This document shows, piece by piece, positions 5,776 to 12,589 of a stretch of 12,724 bases of DNA. The notes below the pieces were generated by a model. That model was not told the origin of the DNA. It saw only the letters and a program-made list of their open reading frames with translations, and made no database searches. Each line of letters starts with the position of its first letter. Position 1 is the stretch's first letter. Origin of the DNA: Desulfobacula sp. GTDB taxonomy: Bacteria > Desulfobacterota > Desulfobacteria > Desulfobacterales > Desulfobacteraceae. Position numbers and translations under genes: made by a program. The stretch is taken from contig JAQICW010000459.1 in assembly GCA_027858355.1 (NCBI GenBank), positions 1 to 12,724 of the forward strand, given 5' to 3'.

Positions 5776-6612
5776 ATGAAATCGTTTTGGAAAATTGTAT
5801 CTAGCCTGGTGTTGACACTCGTTTTTTTGACCGGGTGTTCGGGTGGTAGAACCAAACTGAACGAACTGTATTACCTGGGGGCCACCAATGGGATTGACCG
5901 GGTTTACTACCGGGTTACCATCATGGGTGATACCATGCTGGGTGTTACCGAGTTCCGGCAGGGATGGTTTCCCGAGTCTGCAGTAGATGCCCTATTTGGT
6001 GATGTGTCTGAAAGCGGGGCCGGTAAAACCATTCTTCGGGATGAATTGAAGCTCCAGCTCGACGAGGCATTGACAAAAGCCAATAAAAATTATCTTGAAA
6101 AGGTGATTAGCGACAATTCGACTGATCAAGAACTTGAAAAAGCCATGGCAGCCGTGAACCGGGTAAGGCAGACGGCCACTGAGAACGCTGGCCTCCTGAA
6201 TGAAGCGGTGGTCATGGAGTATAATCCGCTCCAGGGACTTTTTGTGAAACACAGCGATGAAAAACTGGTCATGGTGCTCTCCTCCAACCCAGATGACATC
6301 ATGTCAAAACTGGCCCAGTTGTCCAATGACCAGGAGACCAAAACAACCTTGACCAAGTTCACGAGCGTCCTGTCCAGTCTTCAACAGCAGAAAGCCCAGG
6401 AAGAAAAAAAGGCAGAAATCAAGCAAGATGCAGAAATCCAGGCTCTGCTGACCCAGGCCCAGACCGACGACACGGTCATTGCACAGCAGCTTACGGCGTC
6501 ACTGGCCGCCATTGACGGCAGCAGCAAGAACCGGGGAATCATACTGGCTGAACTGGAGGCATTGATCAGCCTATTGAAGTCATCGGACAGCCAGAAAGGA
6601 GGAACACCATGA
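5776..6612 (+). CDS. predicted lipoprotein, first gene of a three-gene operon
   Basis: This 278-residue protein has a type II signal peptide: a basic start, a hydrophobic stretch of about residues 7-19, and lipobox L18-T-G-C21. Ser follows the acylated Cys, which by the E. coli sorting rule favours the outer membrane. The mature part begins with a beta-looking region (about 22-75) containing FRQGWFPESA. From about 80 it is mainly helical and rich in Gln, Glu, Lys and Ala, with a coiled-coil-like segment at 190-225. I recognise no family. GGGGGAGG lies just upstream of the ATG, and the stop overlaps the next start as ATGA. Base composition is more GC-rich than the genes on either side. Its pairing with a second lipoprotein suggests an envelope complex. 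Confidence 0.85.
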   Translation: MKSFWKIVSSLVLTLVFLTGCSGGRTKLNELYYLGATNGIDRVYYRVTIMGDTMLGVTEFRQGWFPESAVDALFGDVSESGAGKTILRDELKLQLDEALTKANKNYLEKVISDNSTDQELEKAMAAVNRVRQTATENAGLLNEAVVMEYNPLQGLFVKHSDEKLVMVLSSNPDDIMSKLAQLSNDQETKTTLTKFTSVLSSLQQQKAQEEKKAEIKQDAEIQALLTQAQTDDTVIAQQLTASLAAIDGSSKNRGIILAELEALISLLKSSDSQKGGTP

Positions 6613-8090
6613 AATATACCATTAGCGTTTTAATTCTTCTTGGAATTCTTGTCCAGGGGTGTGCCTCATCCAATCTCAGCGTCAAAGTCGAGGTTTATGC
6701 CAACGATCCGGTGGTAGAAACCCTCACCGATCCGGATCGCCTCCTGCGGATTCAGGACGACACCCTACAGATCAAGCGTATTGCAGTTAATTACAAAAAG
6801 ACTCGCTGGACAAATGCCCGGAATTTTGAAGATATATACAAGGCCTTTGCCGGCGTATTGGCGGCGTTAGGCATGACTACAGACCCTGGGAACTCCGTCA
6901 GCGGCTGGCAAGTGGCGAAGCAGGAATTTAAGGCCGAACTCGACAACCGGACCGCTACAGTGACTACCCAGGCCGATGTGACCCTGGATGCCCTGAAGGT
7001 GTTCACCGAAGTGGCATCCGGGTATAATGATGCAACATCCCTTTCAATCCTGTTCCACTCCTGGAATAAGTTGCGCAAAGCTCAGGTCGTTCTGGAAGAG
7101 GAATTTGACATATTAACCGGCAAGTACGGAACTGCCTATGAAGGCATCATTCAAAATGTTCAGAAAAGCGTTCCAAATCAAATTAATGGCTGGTTGGCTA
7201 AAGCAAAAAAACAAGGCAAGCACAACACGACCGAAGTCCGGGAAGCCGTAAATAATTATGAACAGACCGTAAACCTATCCTTAAGCAGCGGCCGGAAATT
7301 GTCGGTATTGGAAGAGAGTGCCAGGATTCATATCACCGATTCCGTCATGGTAGGCCTACAGCAGGCGGACACCCAAAAAGTGGGCAGAGAAATTACAGGT
7401 GCCATGAACTTTGCCCTGGAACAGGGGCAAAAAAAGGCGTTTATTTTGGACCAAGCTGGAAGAAAAGCACTGGGGGATGCCGCCGCAAGTTTCGAATTCT
7501 ATAATACCCAAATCGACCGGCTTCAGGATCCCAGTGACCCAGCATGGCGGGAGATCACGAAAGAGAAGAATCAATCCAAGTGGCAGCCCCATTTTGCAGA
7601 AACGTCTTTCTATGCAGAGGGAAAGAGTGATGTCGTCTTTGTCAGGGACCGTATCGGCCATTTCAGGATACAGCGAGGAACCAACAATCCCACGGCTCTT
7701 ATTCAAAGCCAGTTTAAAATAAGCCGCGCCGTGGCTTCCGGTGCAGTGGAAGTTATGGCAGCCGTTGCCGGGGTTTCAGGTGTGCCTGGCGTGAGTGCTG
7801 GGGTAGATAAGCTGAAGGAAACTGTTTCTGGTGCCCCCGGGGAAACAGATCCCGGGACGACCGAAGCCGATGATGTCATTGACGAAGCAGACATTACGGA
7901 AGATGCCCAACGGAACAGCGAGGTCAGCGTCTCCCGGCGGAACAGAACAGCCCTACTCAATGCACTAACCCAACTGCATGCAGAGGTCGCCAAATCCAGG
8001 AGTACCCAGGTTGATACCACACTTTTTGACCGGATAAAGGCTATGCTCAATGCCCACAAACTTAGGTTCCCGCAACCTACAACACCTTAA
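6609..8090 (+). CDS. predicted lipoprotein, second gene of the operon
   Basis: This 493-residue protein has a signal peptide ending at VQGC (Cys18, Ala at +2, compatible with outer-membrane sorting). The mature chain opens with a short beta-like segment (VKVEVYANDPVVETL, residues 25-39), then a long helical region (about 55-310) with many charged and Ala residues. A more strand-like patch around 335-365 contains the phrase VVFVRDRIGHFRI. An Ala/Gly/Val-rich stretch (about 375-405) precedes an acidic linker and a helical C-terminus. I recognise no family. AAAGGAGG upstream gives a strong ribosome binding site, and the 4-bp overlap with the first lipoprotein indicates co-translation. The helical design would suit an envelope scaffold or assembly partner; this is inference. 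Confidence 0.85.
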   Translation: MKYTISVLILLGILVQGCASSNLSVKVEVYANDPVVETLTDPDRLLRIQDDTLQIKRIAVNYKKTRWTNARNFEDIYKAFAGVLAALGMTTDPGNSVSGWQVAKQEFKAELDNRTATVTTQADVTLDALKVFTEVASGYNDATSLSILFHSWNKLRKAQVVLEEEFDILTGKYGTAYEGIIQNVQKSVPNQINGWLAKAKKQGKHNTTEVREAVNNYEQTVNLSLSSGRKLSVLEESARIHITDSVMVGLQQADTQKVGREITGAMNFALEQGQKKAFILDQAGRKALGDAAASFEFYNTQIDRLQDPSDPAWREITKEKNQSKWQPHFAETSFYAEGKSDVVFVRDRIGHFRIQRGTNNPTALIQSQFKISRAVASGAVEVMAAVAGVSGVPGVSAGVDKLKETVSGAPGETDPGTTEADDVIDEADITEDAQRNSEVSVSRRNRTALLNALTQLHAEVAKSRSTQVDTTLFDRIKAMLNAHKLRFPQPTTP

Positions 8091-8103
8091 ACGGAGGAGA
8101 AAG

Positions 8104-8322
8104 ATGGCACATAACGAAGGCGACTGGGTCGCCCTTACCGAAACCGGAATTGCCGAGGCCGGTGCCTGTGGCAGGATTACCCATGACTACGGCAATAGCC
8201 ATTATGACGTTTTAATTACAAGGGGGGCACCACCGGATTGCGAAGACCGATCAGAAACCCCAACAACCGCCATACACGTCTCGGGAGACAAGTTGGCAGT
8301 CTGTGAATGCCCGGATTCGTGA
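8104..8322 (+). CDS. small conserved-looking protein, third gene of the operon
   Basis: This 72-residue protein has no signal peptide. I start it at the ATG at 8104, 14 bp after the preceding stop and directly behind GGAGGAG; the frame is open upstream to 8050, but that region overlaps the second lipoprotein gene. The opening GDWVALTETG and the later GRITHDYGNSHYDVLI look like a small SH3/Tudor/KOW-type beta barrel, in which a 'GDWV' turn begins the fold. Three cysteines are present (two as CEC near the C-terminus). With two exported partners and no export signal of its own, it would act in the cytoplasm unless secreted another way. The function is unknown. A 112-bp gap follows. Confidence 0.7.
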   Translation: MAHNEGDWVALTETGIAEAGACGRITHDYGNSHYDVLITRGAPPDCEDRSETPTTAIHVSGDKLAVCECPDS

Positions 8323-8351
8323 AAAATAGTTTGATTAAAACTCATATTAAA

Positions 8352-8365
8352 CGATAGAGATATCG
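8352..8365. other. short hairpin downstream of the lipoprotein operon
   Basis: CGATA (8352-8356) and TATCG (8361-8365) form a perfect stem around GAGA. No T-run follows, so termination is uncertain. Confidence 0.35.
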
Positions 8366-8393
8366 AACGGCTGATATGACCTCTTAGTTGCCT

Positions 8394-8411
8394 CATTTTG
8401 GTACCCAAATG
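8394..8411. other. 18-bp near-perfect palindrome before the 8435 gene
   Basis: CATTTTGGTACCCAAATG is self-complementary except for one base pair (T8399 opposite C8406), centred on GGTACC. It lies 24 bp upstream of the next start codon and could be an operator. No promoter or regulator gene can be linked to it. Confidence 0.4.
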
Positions 8412-8434
8412 GGCCGCTAATGGAATCATGACCG

Positions 8435-8800
8435 ATGAAAGAAATTTGGCCATATTTAGTTCCACTTTTCTGTATAGGAATAGCTATTTCAATATACCGA
8501 GTACAGAAAAGGCGAAAAAAAGATTATAGGGAATTAATTGAACCCAATTTAAATATGTATGGTTATGAATTTGTTTCGTCTATTACCCCAAAATTGTTTG
8601 ATGTAGGGCCATTTCCAAAATTTGAGATTACGGTTGGTAGTACTCAAACAAGAACCCCAATTGGGAGTGGCGAATACACAGAATATAGGATTGTAAGGTT
8701 CATAAACAAAAACAATAGTGAAGAAAAAGAAAGTTGGGTGAAGTTGGAATTTGAAGCTTTTATGTTTAAATCTGTCACATGGAAACCAGAATTAAATTAA
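8435..8800 (+). CDS. small membrane-anchored hypothetical protein
   Basis: This 121-residue protein has one N-terminal transmembrane helix (about residues 5-21, WPYLVPLFCIGIAISIY) followed by a strongly basic RVQKRRKK stretch. By the positive-inside rule this places the remaining 90 residues in the cytoplasm. That domain looks beta-rich (FEITVGST, TEYRIVRFIN, WVKLEFEAF). I recognise no family. The ribosome binding site is poor, and an alternative ATG at 8428 is out of frame. An attC-like repeat begins within about 10 bp of the stop, so this is probably the last gene of its cassette. Confidence 0.75.
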   Translation: MKEIWPYLVPLFCIGIAISIYRVQKRRKKDYRELIEPNLNMYGYEFVSSITPKLFDVGPFPKFEITVGSTQTRTPIGSGEYTEYRIVRFINKNNSEEKESWVKLEFEAFMFKSVTWKPELN

Positions 8801-8810
8801 CATAACAATG

Positions 8811-8918
8811 CAAATTAACTCGGACTGGCTTACGTCGTCGTTTTTTGAAACACTTTGGTTTTACAAACTATATTAATTTTTCAACCGTTTTCGTAAATAG
8901 TCGCCAGCCGGTTATTTG
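8811..8918 (+). other. attC-like recombination site with extrahelical bases
   Basis: The left arm CAAATTAACTCGGACTGGC (8811-8829) and the right arm GCCAGCCGGTTATTTG (8903-8918) pair along their full length except for three single extra bases on the left arm: CAAAT-t-AAC-t-CGG-a-CTGGC. An inner TTACG/CGTAA stem (8830-8834 with 8892-8896) follows. Unpaired bases confined to one arm are a hallmark of attC folding. An alternative left R box is ACATAAC (8800-8806), complementary to GTTATTT in 6 of 7 positions. The next gene starts about 32 bp after the predicted G/TT crossover, at 8944. Confidence 0.65.
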
Positions 8919-8924
8919 GGGGTT
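8906..8924. repeat. repeat copy 3 (19 bp exact)
   Basis: AGCCGGTTATTTGGGGGTT is identical to 5709-5727. Here its first part forms the 3' arm of the attC-like fold and the G-run extends into the following cassette. It ends 19 bp before the start codon at 8944. Confidence 0.7.
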
Positions 8925-8943
8925 CGGCAATAAGGAGAAACTA

Positions 8944-9663
8944 ATGAATAAATCAGTAGAAGGGACTCATATAGAAGATTTTTTAAATCCAAAGTCAATG
9001 CCAACTCCAGCCGCAGCCGGTGCTGTAGTTGCTTTAATTGCAGGAGCACTGTTCAAAAGTTTTGGGATCTCGATTGCCTATTGCACTATAATTTTGAGCT
9101 TTATGGTTGGAATGATCGTATTATATAGTAAAGAGTTCAAGTCAGATAAAACCTCAAGGATTGTCAAGATAGTACTATATATCATTAATTCCTTGATAAT
9201 ATTTGCTATGGCTACAGGTACTAATTCAGTAATGGCTGCAGAGGTCATAGATCAAAAGCGCCCATTATTTTTTGACTGGACAAAAACAACATCTGATCTA
9301 TCAACTGGAAATATAGATTTATCTAACCCAGACTTTGAAATCAAAGTAGAGGTTGTAAACAATCAAAATAAAGGCTTCAAAGGCTGGTTGCAAAATAAAG
9401 GGATCATTACAAAAGAATATGACACCATAATTAAATTAGTCCCTAAAACAGGTAATCCAAGCTACCAGTTAAAATCTGTAGATATAATACTACCTCAAAA
9501 GGAGTTTGAGACTCCAAAAGTCAGTTTTACACCTGATCAGTTAAAGAATGGGTTGAACATAAAAGCTTGGAAGGGCTTTCCTGTTGAAGCTCAAATAACA
9601 ACAGAATCAGGTGAAAATATAAAACTTTTTCAATACATTGAACCGGAAAATTTAATTAAATAA
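8944..9663 (+). CDS. membrane protein with soluble C-terminal domain, unknown function
   Basis: This 239-residue protein has three predicted transmembrane helices (about residues 22-40, 43-61 and 73-91) and a soluble C-terminal domain of about 140 residues with alternating beta-like segments. I chose the ATG at 8944 because AAGGAG (8932-8937) sits just upstream. The frame is open back to 8845, but that part lies inside the attC-like repeat. Motifs such as LVPKTGNPSYQLKSVDIILP (about 165-184) suggest a beta-sandwich; no family is recognised. It is separated from the next gene by only 44 bp without an obvious attC, so the two may share a cassette and an mRNA. Confidence 0.75.
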   Translation: MNKSVEGTHIEDFLNPKSMPTPAAAGAVVALIAGALFKSFGISIAYCTIILSFMVGMIVLYSKEFKSDKTSRIVKIVLYIINSLIIFAMATGTNSVMAAEVIDQKRPLFFDWTKTTSDLSTGNIDLSNPDFEIKVEVVNNQNKGFKGWLQNKGIITKEYDTIIKLVPKTGNPSYQLKSVDIILPQKEFETPKVSFTPDQLKNGLNIKAWKGFPVEAQITTESGENIKLFQYIEPENLIK

Positions 9664-9707
9664 TTCATTAGATTACGGAGGCAGCATACTTATTTCCAAT
9701 AATCAAC

Positions 9708-10673
9708 ATGCACCGGATTTCACCGGGGATGTTAAATGTTCGATGGATAAAAACTATGTGGGATGTAATCACAAATAACGGACCCATTATTTTAACTGGG
9801 GCAATTGGAAGCATTGTCGCTACGGTTATAGTTTTGTTAACCAGGCTGGTTTTCTATAAATTGAAAGATCATTTTCCAGCACATTCACTTTTTGGTGGAA
9901 TCGTCGATTCTGATTCCCCATGCCTTGTTTTTACTCTACGCCTTACAGACATGAAACAGGAAGGTAAATTTCTTTCTCCACTTCCGCAATATGCTGTTGC
10001 ATCATCTCAACCTAAATTTGAACCACGACAACTTACCCCTTGGGTTACAAGCACCAGTGAAACACAGTCTGTCGCACACATCCTTAACGTTCTTGGCCGG
10101 GTTGGTCGAACTGATAACATAGAACTGGTTTATGTTGATCAGACTTTTGATCGATGGGATGCTCCCATGTTCATTCTTGGCGGAAGTTGGAAGGCAAGAC
10201 GCTCTTTTGAAACATGCAATCCCATTTTCTCTTTTCGTAATGGGGTATTTATTCTTGAGCCGACAGAAGAATCGTATCAGCCAAAAACGAGTGATCACGA
10301 TATTGGAATATTACAAAAAATGATTAATCCAACAACGAGTCTTCCTGTTTGGGTTGCAATGGGTTGGCGAGGTGCTGGCACAGTTGCGGCCACCTATGCA
10401 CTTTCAAGATGGTGGAAGGAAATAGGTATATTATATGGGGGCCGTGATTTTGGAATACTTCTTGGAATGAATGATAGAGATGGTTGGCAGCAATGTAGCA
10501 TTGTTCGTATGTACCCAGAACCAAAATTTTATAAAAAGCTTTTACATCCTGTGGCGTGGAAGAAGGTATCCAAAGCAATTTCAGGTGCATCTGTAATAAA
10601 AGACAACAAACAAAAAAACCGAACAAAAGATTCCACCAGATGGCTAAGGGCAGGGTTTTTTACGACTGTGTAG
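9708..10673 (+). CDS. membrane-anchored protein with unnamed alpha/beta domain
   Basis: This 321-residue protein has one transmembrane helix (about residues 27-50) and a large soluble domain (about 67-275). The domain shows a pattern I have seen in other prokaryotic membrane-tethered proteins without a name I can give: a hydrophobic strand ending in GG (FILGGS, 155-160), D-x-G (198-200), NP (207-208), then a strand and glycine-rich turn MGWRGAGTVAA (218-228) leading into a helix. This looks like a nucleotide- or ligand-binding Rossmann-type fold, but that is inference. The C-terminal 40 residues are basic. The start is uncertain: ATGs at 9708, 9729 and 9756 are possible, and GGAGG at 9677-9681 is too far from all of them. 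Confidence 0.75.
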   Translation: MHRISPGMLNVRWIKTMWDVITNNGPIILTGAIGSIVATVIVLLTRLVFYKLKDHFPAHSLFGGIVDSDSPCLVFTLRLTDMKQEGKFLSPLPQYAVASSQPKFEPRQLTPWVTSTSETQSVAHILNVLGRVGRTDNIELVYVDQTFDRWDAPMFILGGSWKARRSFETCNPIFSFRNGVFILEPTEESYQPKTSDHDIGILQKMINPTTSLPVWVAMGWRGAGTVAATYALSRWWKEIGILYGGRDFGILLGMNDRDGWQQCSIVRMYPEPKFYKKLLHPVAWKKVSKAISGASVIKDNKQKNRTKDSTRWLRAGFFTTV

Positions 10674-10744
10674 TTTATTCCATGTCAGTGTACTTTAGGC
10701 AGCTTTTCCCGAATACTTGCCACTGGTGAATCTTGGCGTTAACC
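10671..10744 (+). other. possible degraded attC-like site
   Basis: The 3' end CTTGGCGTTAACC (10732-10744) has the typical look of an attC right end, with R box GTTAACC. CAGTG (10685-10689) and CACTG (10721-10725) pair, and ATTC (10677-10680) can pair with GAAT (10728-10731). No good left R box is visible. It fills the 110-bp gap between two + strand genes, where a site would be expected. Confidence 0.35.
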
Positions 10745-10783
10745 ATGATATTTTTTAGAGGGGAAATTTTTTAAGGATCAAAA

Positions 10784-11437
10784 ATGGATGTAATACTAAT
10801 TATATGCACAATCCTAGGAGGCCTCGCTGCAATCTGGTTTTTTTTTGATAAAGCTCGTGCAGCTGAGTGGAAACCTCGCCCACGCCCATCTAATAGCCCA
10901 ACCAAGTCAGCATCCAGTTATGCGCTTGCATCTGAAAAGTCATCTTATCCTTTAGATATCGAAAAGTTTAATTTCCCAGAAAGTGTTTTAAAAGCAGTAG
11001 ACAATCTTTTGCCTGAATATAGGGTCCCTAATTCAGATGATTTGGCTGGCGATTGGTCCTCAGCATATAATTCTAAGACTTTGGAGCCATTTCTTTGCCG
11101 AGGTGATTTTACTGGAATGGATCATGAAGAGTATGCTTTTTTTGTTATCGGGAAGGCCTCGGGTCGTTTTAAAGTTGTAGTATTGGGTAAAGATTCAGAA
11201 GGTATTGATCAAGTTTATCATCTAACAGAGGGAAAAGGTCCATATTACAATATGTATGTGTTTCCGATCTCTCCCGGCACTTACCGAATTAGCCGGATTA
11301 TCTGGAAACATGGTGGGCCAAAAGTTCTTAAATTACCAAAAAATGGAATAAATGTTGGAACCTATGAAAGTGCTGACTGTATTTATTATTGGGAAGAGAA
11401 CTCGGAACGGTTTGTAGCGCAGTGGATGACAGATTGA
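10784..11437 (+). CDS. membrane-anchored protein with VCBS-like domain
   Basis: This 217-residue protein has an N-terminal transmembrane segment (about 3-21) that may be a signal anchor, a Pro/Ser-rich linker (30-55), and a C-terminal domain from about 65. That domain has a motif resembling the calcium-binding loop of VCBS/FG-GAP-type repeats: GDFTGMDHEEYAFFVI (107-122) where the common form is GDFNGDGxxDYAxLL. It ends with IYYWEENSERFVAQWMTD (200-217), close to the YYWDGxKYxxxWxSD end I associate with that family. Several loop acids are replaced, so calcium binding is doubtful. AAGGATC lies 6 nt upstream of the start. The domain probably faces the periplasm. Confidence 0.75.
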   Translation: MDVILIICTILGGLAAIWFFFDKARAAEWKPRPRPSNSPTKSASSYALASEKSSYPLDIEKFNFPESVLKAVDNLLPEYRVPNSDDLAGDWSSAYNSKTLEPFLCRGDFTGMDHEEYAFFVIGKASGRFKVVVLGKDSEGIDQVYHLTEGKGPYYNMYVFPISPGTYRISRIIWKHGGPKVLKLPKNGINVGTYESADCIYYWEENSERFVAQWMTD

Positions 11438-11492
11438 ATTTTGATCAAGTAAAATGGAGTCAAGTCTACATTTGATCCTTTGTTGAAATAAT

Positions 11493-11543
11493 TTCTAACA
11501 ACGAACATGCTACGGGTGAAACCGTAGATGTTCAAAGTTCTAT
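11493..11543 (+). other. attC-like hairpin with one extrahelical base
   Basis: GAACAT-G-CTACGG (11503-11515) pairs perfectly with CCGTAGATGTTC (11522-11533) apart from one extra G on the left arm; the loop is GTGAAA. Outside this, AAC (11497-11499) and GTT (11537-11539) pair across a 3-nt unpaired spacer, matching the R-box / spacer / L-box scheme of attC. The outermost bases (TTCTAAC, GTTCTAT) are not complementary, so it may be an inactive or variant site. It lies 56 bp after the preceding stop. Confidence 0.5.
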
Positions 11544-11584
11544 AGGACGTCGGGCGCGTGATGGACAATTACCCGATAATATGT

Positions 11585-11614
11585 TACCGCTGAGCCTCAA
11601 AAGCTTCAGCGGTA
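11585..11614. other. second strong hairpin in the 11438-11712 gap
   Basis: TACCGCTGAGC (11585-11595) and GCTTCAGCGGTA (11603-11614) form a stem of about 11 bp with a single bulged A. No T-run follows. With the attC-like hairpin upstream it occupies most of this 275-bp non-coding gap. The rest contains CAAGCTA twice (11657-11676 region) and GTTAAAT (11687-11693), a perfect match to the GTTRRRY core, but no partner arm. Confidence 0.45.
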
Positions 11615-11712
11615 GGAATGAGAATAGCCCTTATCCCCCTTTCCTCTTGCCTAAGAACAAGCTACTACACGTAGACAAGCTAGTGAGTTAAATATTCGGT
11701 GGAAATGAAAAT

Positions 11713-12483
11713 ATGAAAGCATATGTAGGTATTGATGTTGCTTTTGCGAAAAAGAAATATTTGCCGATTTCTGTCTGTTTCCATAAGGATGATAGGCTTT
11801 GCCCAATTCTGCTCAAATCTAAATTTGCTATCACCCCTCCTCGCGGATCTGGAAACGCAGCGATTGTCCAGAATATTCAATTAGTAAAAGAATTTGCCCA
11901 TGACACATTGCGCTACCTCCAAGAAGTAGAAAAATCATTTGGTGTGACAATCAAGAGAATTGCAATCGATGCACCAAGCCACCCTAAAAAAGACGGAGAG
12001 AAACGTCGAAAGGCAGAACTTGGTTTAGATAAAAAAGGGATCAATTGCATTACCACCCCTGATACAAATCAGTTCGAGGTAATTAAAAGTAAGGCTCTGA
12101 CACATCTTGAAAATGGTGGGGAACAATCAAGGATTCCTCATGCAAACCAATTGTGGATGTTGGTGGGATTTGAATTATTCCAAACATTATGCCAGAAATG
12201 GGAGTGCATAGAAGTTTTTCCACAGGCTATTGTTAAAACTCTCGGGGCTGAAAAAATCCACAAAAGTAAAATTGAGGGTCTTATTAAACAGTTATCCGCA
12301 ATATCGGAGTTTACAGGGTGGCCAGAGGCAATATCCAAGTCATGTCTCAACGATATTGGATTTGGAAGTTTTCATGACAAATTGGATGCATACTTATCGG
12401 CGTGGGTAGCAAGTCTTAATATGAATGAAAGAGAGCCAATTGGTTCACCACCAAACGATGTAATTTGGGTTCCTTTAATATGA
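11713..12483 (+). CDS. DUF429 family protein, predicted RNase H-fold nuclease
   Basis: This 256-residue protein matches the layout of the DUF429 family, regarded as predicted nucleases with an RNase H-like fold. The conserved pieces are in order: VGIDVA (5-10, Asp8), IAIDAPSHP (83-91, Asp86), the charged RRKAELGL (98-105), ITTPDTNQ (113-120), WMLVGFELF (148-156), EVFPQAIVKTLG (167-178), a Lys pair at 184-186, and HDKLDAYLSAWVA (221-233) with Asp222/Asp225, ending in WVPL. The acids expected to bind metal are present. Substrate and role are unknown. No signal peptide is seen. The ribosome binding site (GGTGGA) is weak. The gene is followed 8 bp later by a well-formed attC, so it is a clear cassette gene. 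Confidence 0.85.
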   Translation: MKAYVGIDVAFAKKKYLPISVCFHKDDRLCPILLKSKFAITPPRGSGNAAIVQNIQLVKEFAHDTLRYLQEVEKSFGVTIKRIAIDAPSHPKKDGEKRRKAELGLDKKGINCITTPDTNQFEVIKSKALTHLENGGEQSRIPHANQLWMLVGFELFQTLCQKWECIEVFPQAIVKTLGAEKIHKSKIEGLIKQLSAISEFTGWPEAISKSCLNDIGFGSFHDKLDAYLSAWVASLNMNEREPIGSPPNDVIWVPLI

Positions 12484-12490
12484 AATCTGC

Positions 12491-12581
12491 GCCGAACCAG
12501 GCGCTTCTCTTGACGCCGAGAACGTTTGGGGCCTGACGCGGCAAGGCCTGATGGCGGCGCAAGTGAGCTTGAACGTTGAGA
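12491..12581 (+). other. attC recombination site
   Basis: This is the most convincing attC in the window. It starts 8 bp after a stop codon and ends 9 bp before the next start. R boxes are GCCGAAC (12491-12497) and GTTGAGA (12575-12581). The left inner arm GCTTCTCTTGACGCCG (12502-12517) pairs with the right arm CGGCGCAAGTGAGC (12555-12568) except for one mismatch and two extra bases (T and A) on the left arm. The centre holds further GC-rich complementarity (GGCCT/AGGCC). Length about 90 bp is typical. Orientation agrees with all + strand cassette genes. Confidence 0.75.
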
Positions 12582-12589
12582 AATAAATA

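Noticed and set aside
8050..8103. Upstream start for the 72-residue third operon gene
   Set aside because: It would overlap the second lipoprotein gene by 41 bp, whereas the ATG at 8104 has a strong GGAGGAG site.
8845..8943. Upstream start for the 8944 membrane protein
   Set aside because: The extension lies within the attC-like repeat, and AAGGAG directly precedes the ATG at 8944.
11561..11673. Short frames between the 10784 and 11713 genes (ATGs at 11561 and 11617)
   Set aside because: They end after 10 and 18 codons, and the first overlaps a strong hairpin; no evidence that they are genes.
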